Shown in pieces: positions 5,507 through 6,227 of a stretch of 6,227 bases of DNA. Below the pieces are notes generated by a model. It made no database searches, was not told the DNA's origin, and worked only from the letters and a program-made list of their open reading frames with translations. The stretch covers positions 1-6,227 of the forward strand of contig SFQZ01000124.1 of assembly GCA_004562915.1 (NCBI GenBank). The letters run 5' to 3'. The stretch's first letter is position 1; every line of letters starts with the position of its first letter. Source of the stretch: a bacterium. Its GTDB lineage: Bacteria; Bacillota_A; Clostridia; Lachnospirales; Lachnospiraceae. The position numbers and the translations under genes were made by a program.

Positions 5507-6132
5507 TTAGTGTAAAAGAAATTTAACCAGAATTTTTATTCCCTCTGGATTCACATAGCTTTCCAAAAAAATTCCTATTAGGAGAGTCCCCAGTCCCAGC
5601 CACAGACCGCTGGCAAATGGCTTTTTTATCGTTCTCCCCTCACCTGTGGATCCATTGGCTCGTTTAAGACAAAAATTTCCTACTAAAATATAGCTGGGAA
5701 TATAAAAGATAATTTGCGGAAAAATCAGTCCAAAGTAAAAGACCAAGCCCTTAAGCCCATATTTAATCATTAGCAACTCAAGAACGCTGCCCGCACATAG
5801 TCCGCTGTAACCAAAATAACCAAAAACAGCCGCCCTTCCAAACAGGGAGTAAGACAGGAGCCACAATAGAAAAAAAGCACTTAGCCTTTTCCCTGCTGTG
5901 AGAAAAAACAGTGCTCTTTTGTCTACACTAATCTGTTCTATTTTCCATAAAAAGTCCGGCTCCAGTTGCAGAGCTGCCAAAAGCCAGCCTTCCCTGCCCA
6001 GGGACACCCATACAATACCAGCTGAAAATCCTCCTGTAAAAAGCAGAATGAGTAATGCTTTGCGGTAGCTGAACCAAGATGCTTTTTTGCAGGGAATGCG
6101 GGAATTTGGGAGCCTGATTTCCTATACGGCAC
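5507..6132 (-). CDS. spoIIM: SpoIIM-like sporulation membrane protein, apparently frameshifted near its N-terminus
   Basis: SpoIIM is a membrane subunit of the SpoIID-SpoIIM-SpoIIP complex that remodels peptidoglycan during engulfment of the forespore. The main frame, read from a GTG at 6007, gives 166 residues with hydrophobic segments at about 42-57, 60-80, 86-113 and 133-149. It ends with the SpoIIM-like FLESYVNP. The family match is by topology, the C-terminal motif and the xerD neighbour. The GTG start is doubtful: the same frame stays open upstream to 6121 and encodes the rest of a first membrane helix (ALLILLFTGGFSAGIVWV), but contains no ATG, GTG or TTG before the stop at 6124-6122. 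A GTG at 6132 in the adjacent frame reads VPYRKSGSQIPAFPAKK and reaches a run of six A (minus strand, 6088-6083). One more A there would join the frames into a 208-residue protein, the usual SpoIIM size. This could be a disabling mutation, a sequencing error or slippage. Confidence 0.65.
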
Positions 6133-6227
6133 AAAAAACCTATTCCGCCCAAGCGCTGCCGTCCTTTCCGGGAGCGGATGAAAAGGTGCAGGTTTTCCTG
6201 CTCCTGCTCAAGCCCCAGCCTCGTCGT
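6133..6227 (-). other. Upstream edge, no gene assigned
   Basis: On the minus strand one frame ends with a stop at 6210-6208 after the residues DEAGA, which could be the tail of an upstream gene. Another frame stays open from the window edge to 5928 but then runs over the spoIIM-like gene and has no recognisable motif. The sequence ggaatagg (6146-6139) lies 6 bases before the GTG at 6132 and is a weak ribosome binding site. Nothing further can be supported so close to the edge. Confidence 0.2.

Noticed and set aside
5928..6227. Minus-strand frame open from the window edge across the spoIIM start
   Set aside because: It overlaps the spoIIM-like coding frame, has no recognisable domain, and its sequence in the overlap does not look like a membrane protein.

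Overview
This window looks like chromosome of an endospore-forming member of the Clostridia, most likely a Lachnospiraceae-type gut anaerobe. The evidence is a spoIIM-like gene next to a xerD-like gene, strong GGAGG-type ribosome binding sites, and the general look of the proteins; no 16S or other marker is present, so the family call is an inference.

Region 1 (bases 1 to 2500) is a complete mobile element bounded by 20-base inverted repeats that match at 19 of 20 positions. It carries two overlapping genes on the + strand: a tyrosine recombinase (279-1142), then an IS91-type HUH/Y2 rolling-circle transposase (1132-2325). The 278-base leader is highly structured. In order it holds an end hairpin, a rho-independent terminator, a long imperfect stem-loop, and an 11-bp stem that buries the recombinase ribosome binding site. 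This layout would stop expression from transcripts that run in from outside. The region after the transposase holds a 17-base hairpin and an extra copy of a motif also found in the end repeat, candidates for the rolling-circle origin.

Region 2 (2501 to 2638) starts one base past the element with a 75-base imperfect palindrome that can fold in two exclusive ways, one of them terminator-like. Region 3 (2639 to 4207) holds a small four-helix membrane protein of the DUF4405 type and a class I DAHP synthase (aroF-type), the first enzyme of aromatic amino acid synthesis, both on the + strand. A strong structured terminator (4332-4410) separates them from the convergent minus-strand genes.

Region 4 (4415 to 6227, minus strand) holds a XerD-like recombinase with its own clear promoter (5379-5407) and, upstream, a SpoIIM-like sporulation membrane protein. 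The spoIIM-like gene seems to be split by a frameshift at a run of six A: its first membrane helix is encoded in frame but without a start codon, and a start in the neighbouring frame restores a normal 208-residue protein if one A is added.

The best candidates for a second look are the element with two different tyrosine-based DNA enzymes and symmetric ends, its anti-readthrough leader, the double-fold palindrome at its right edge, the spoIIM frameshift, and the loss of the usual catalytic lysine in the XerD-like protein.
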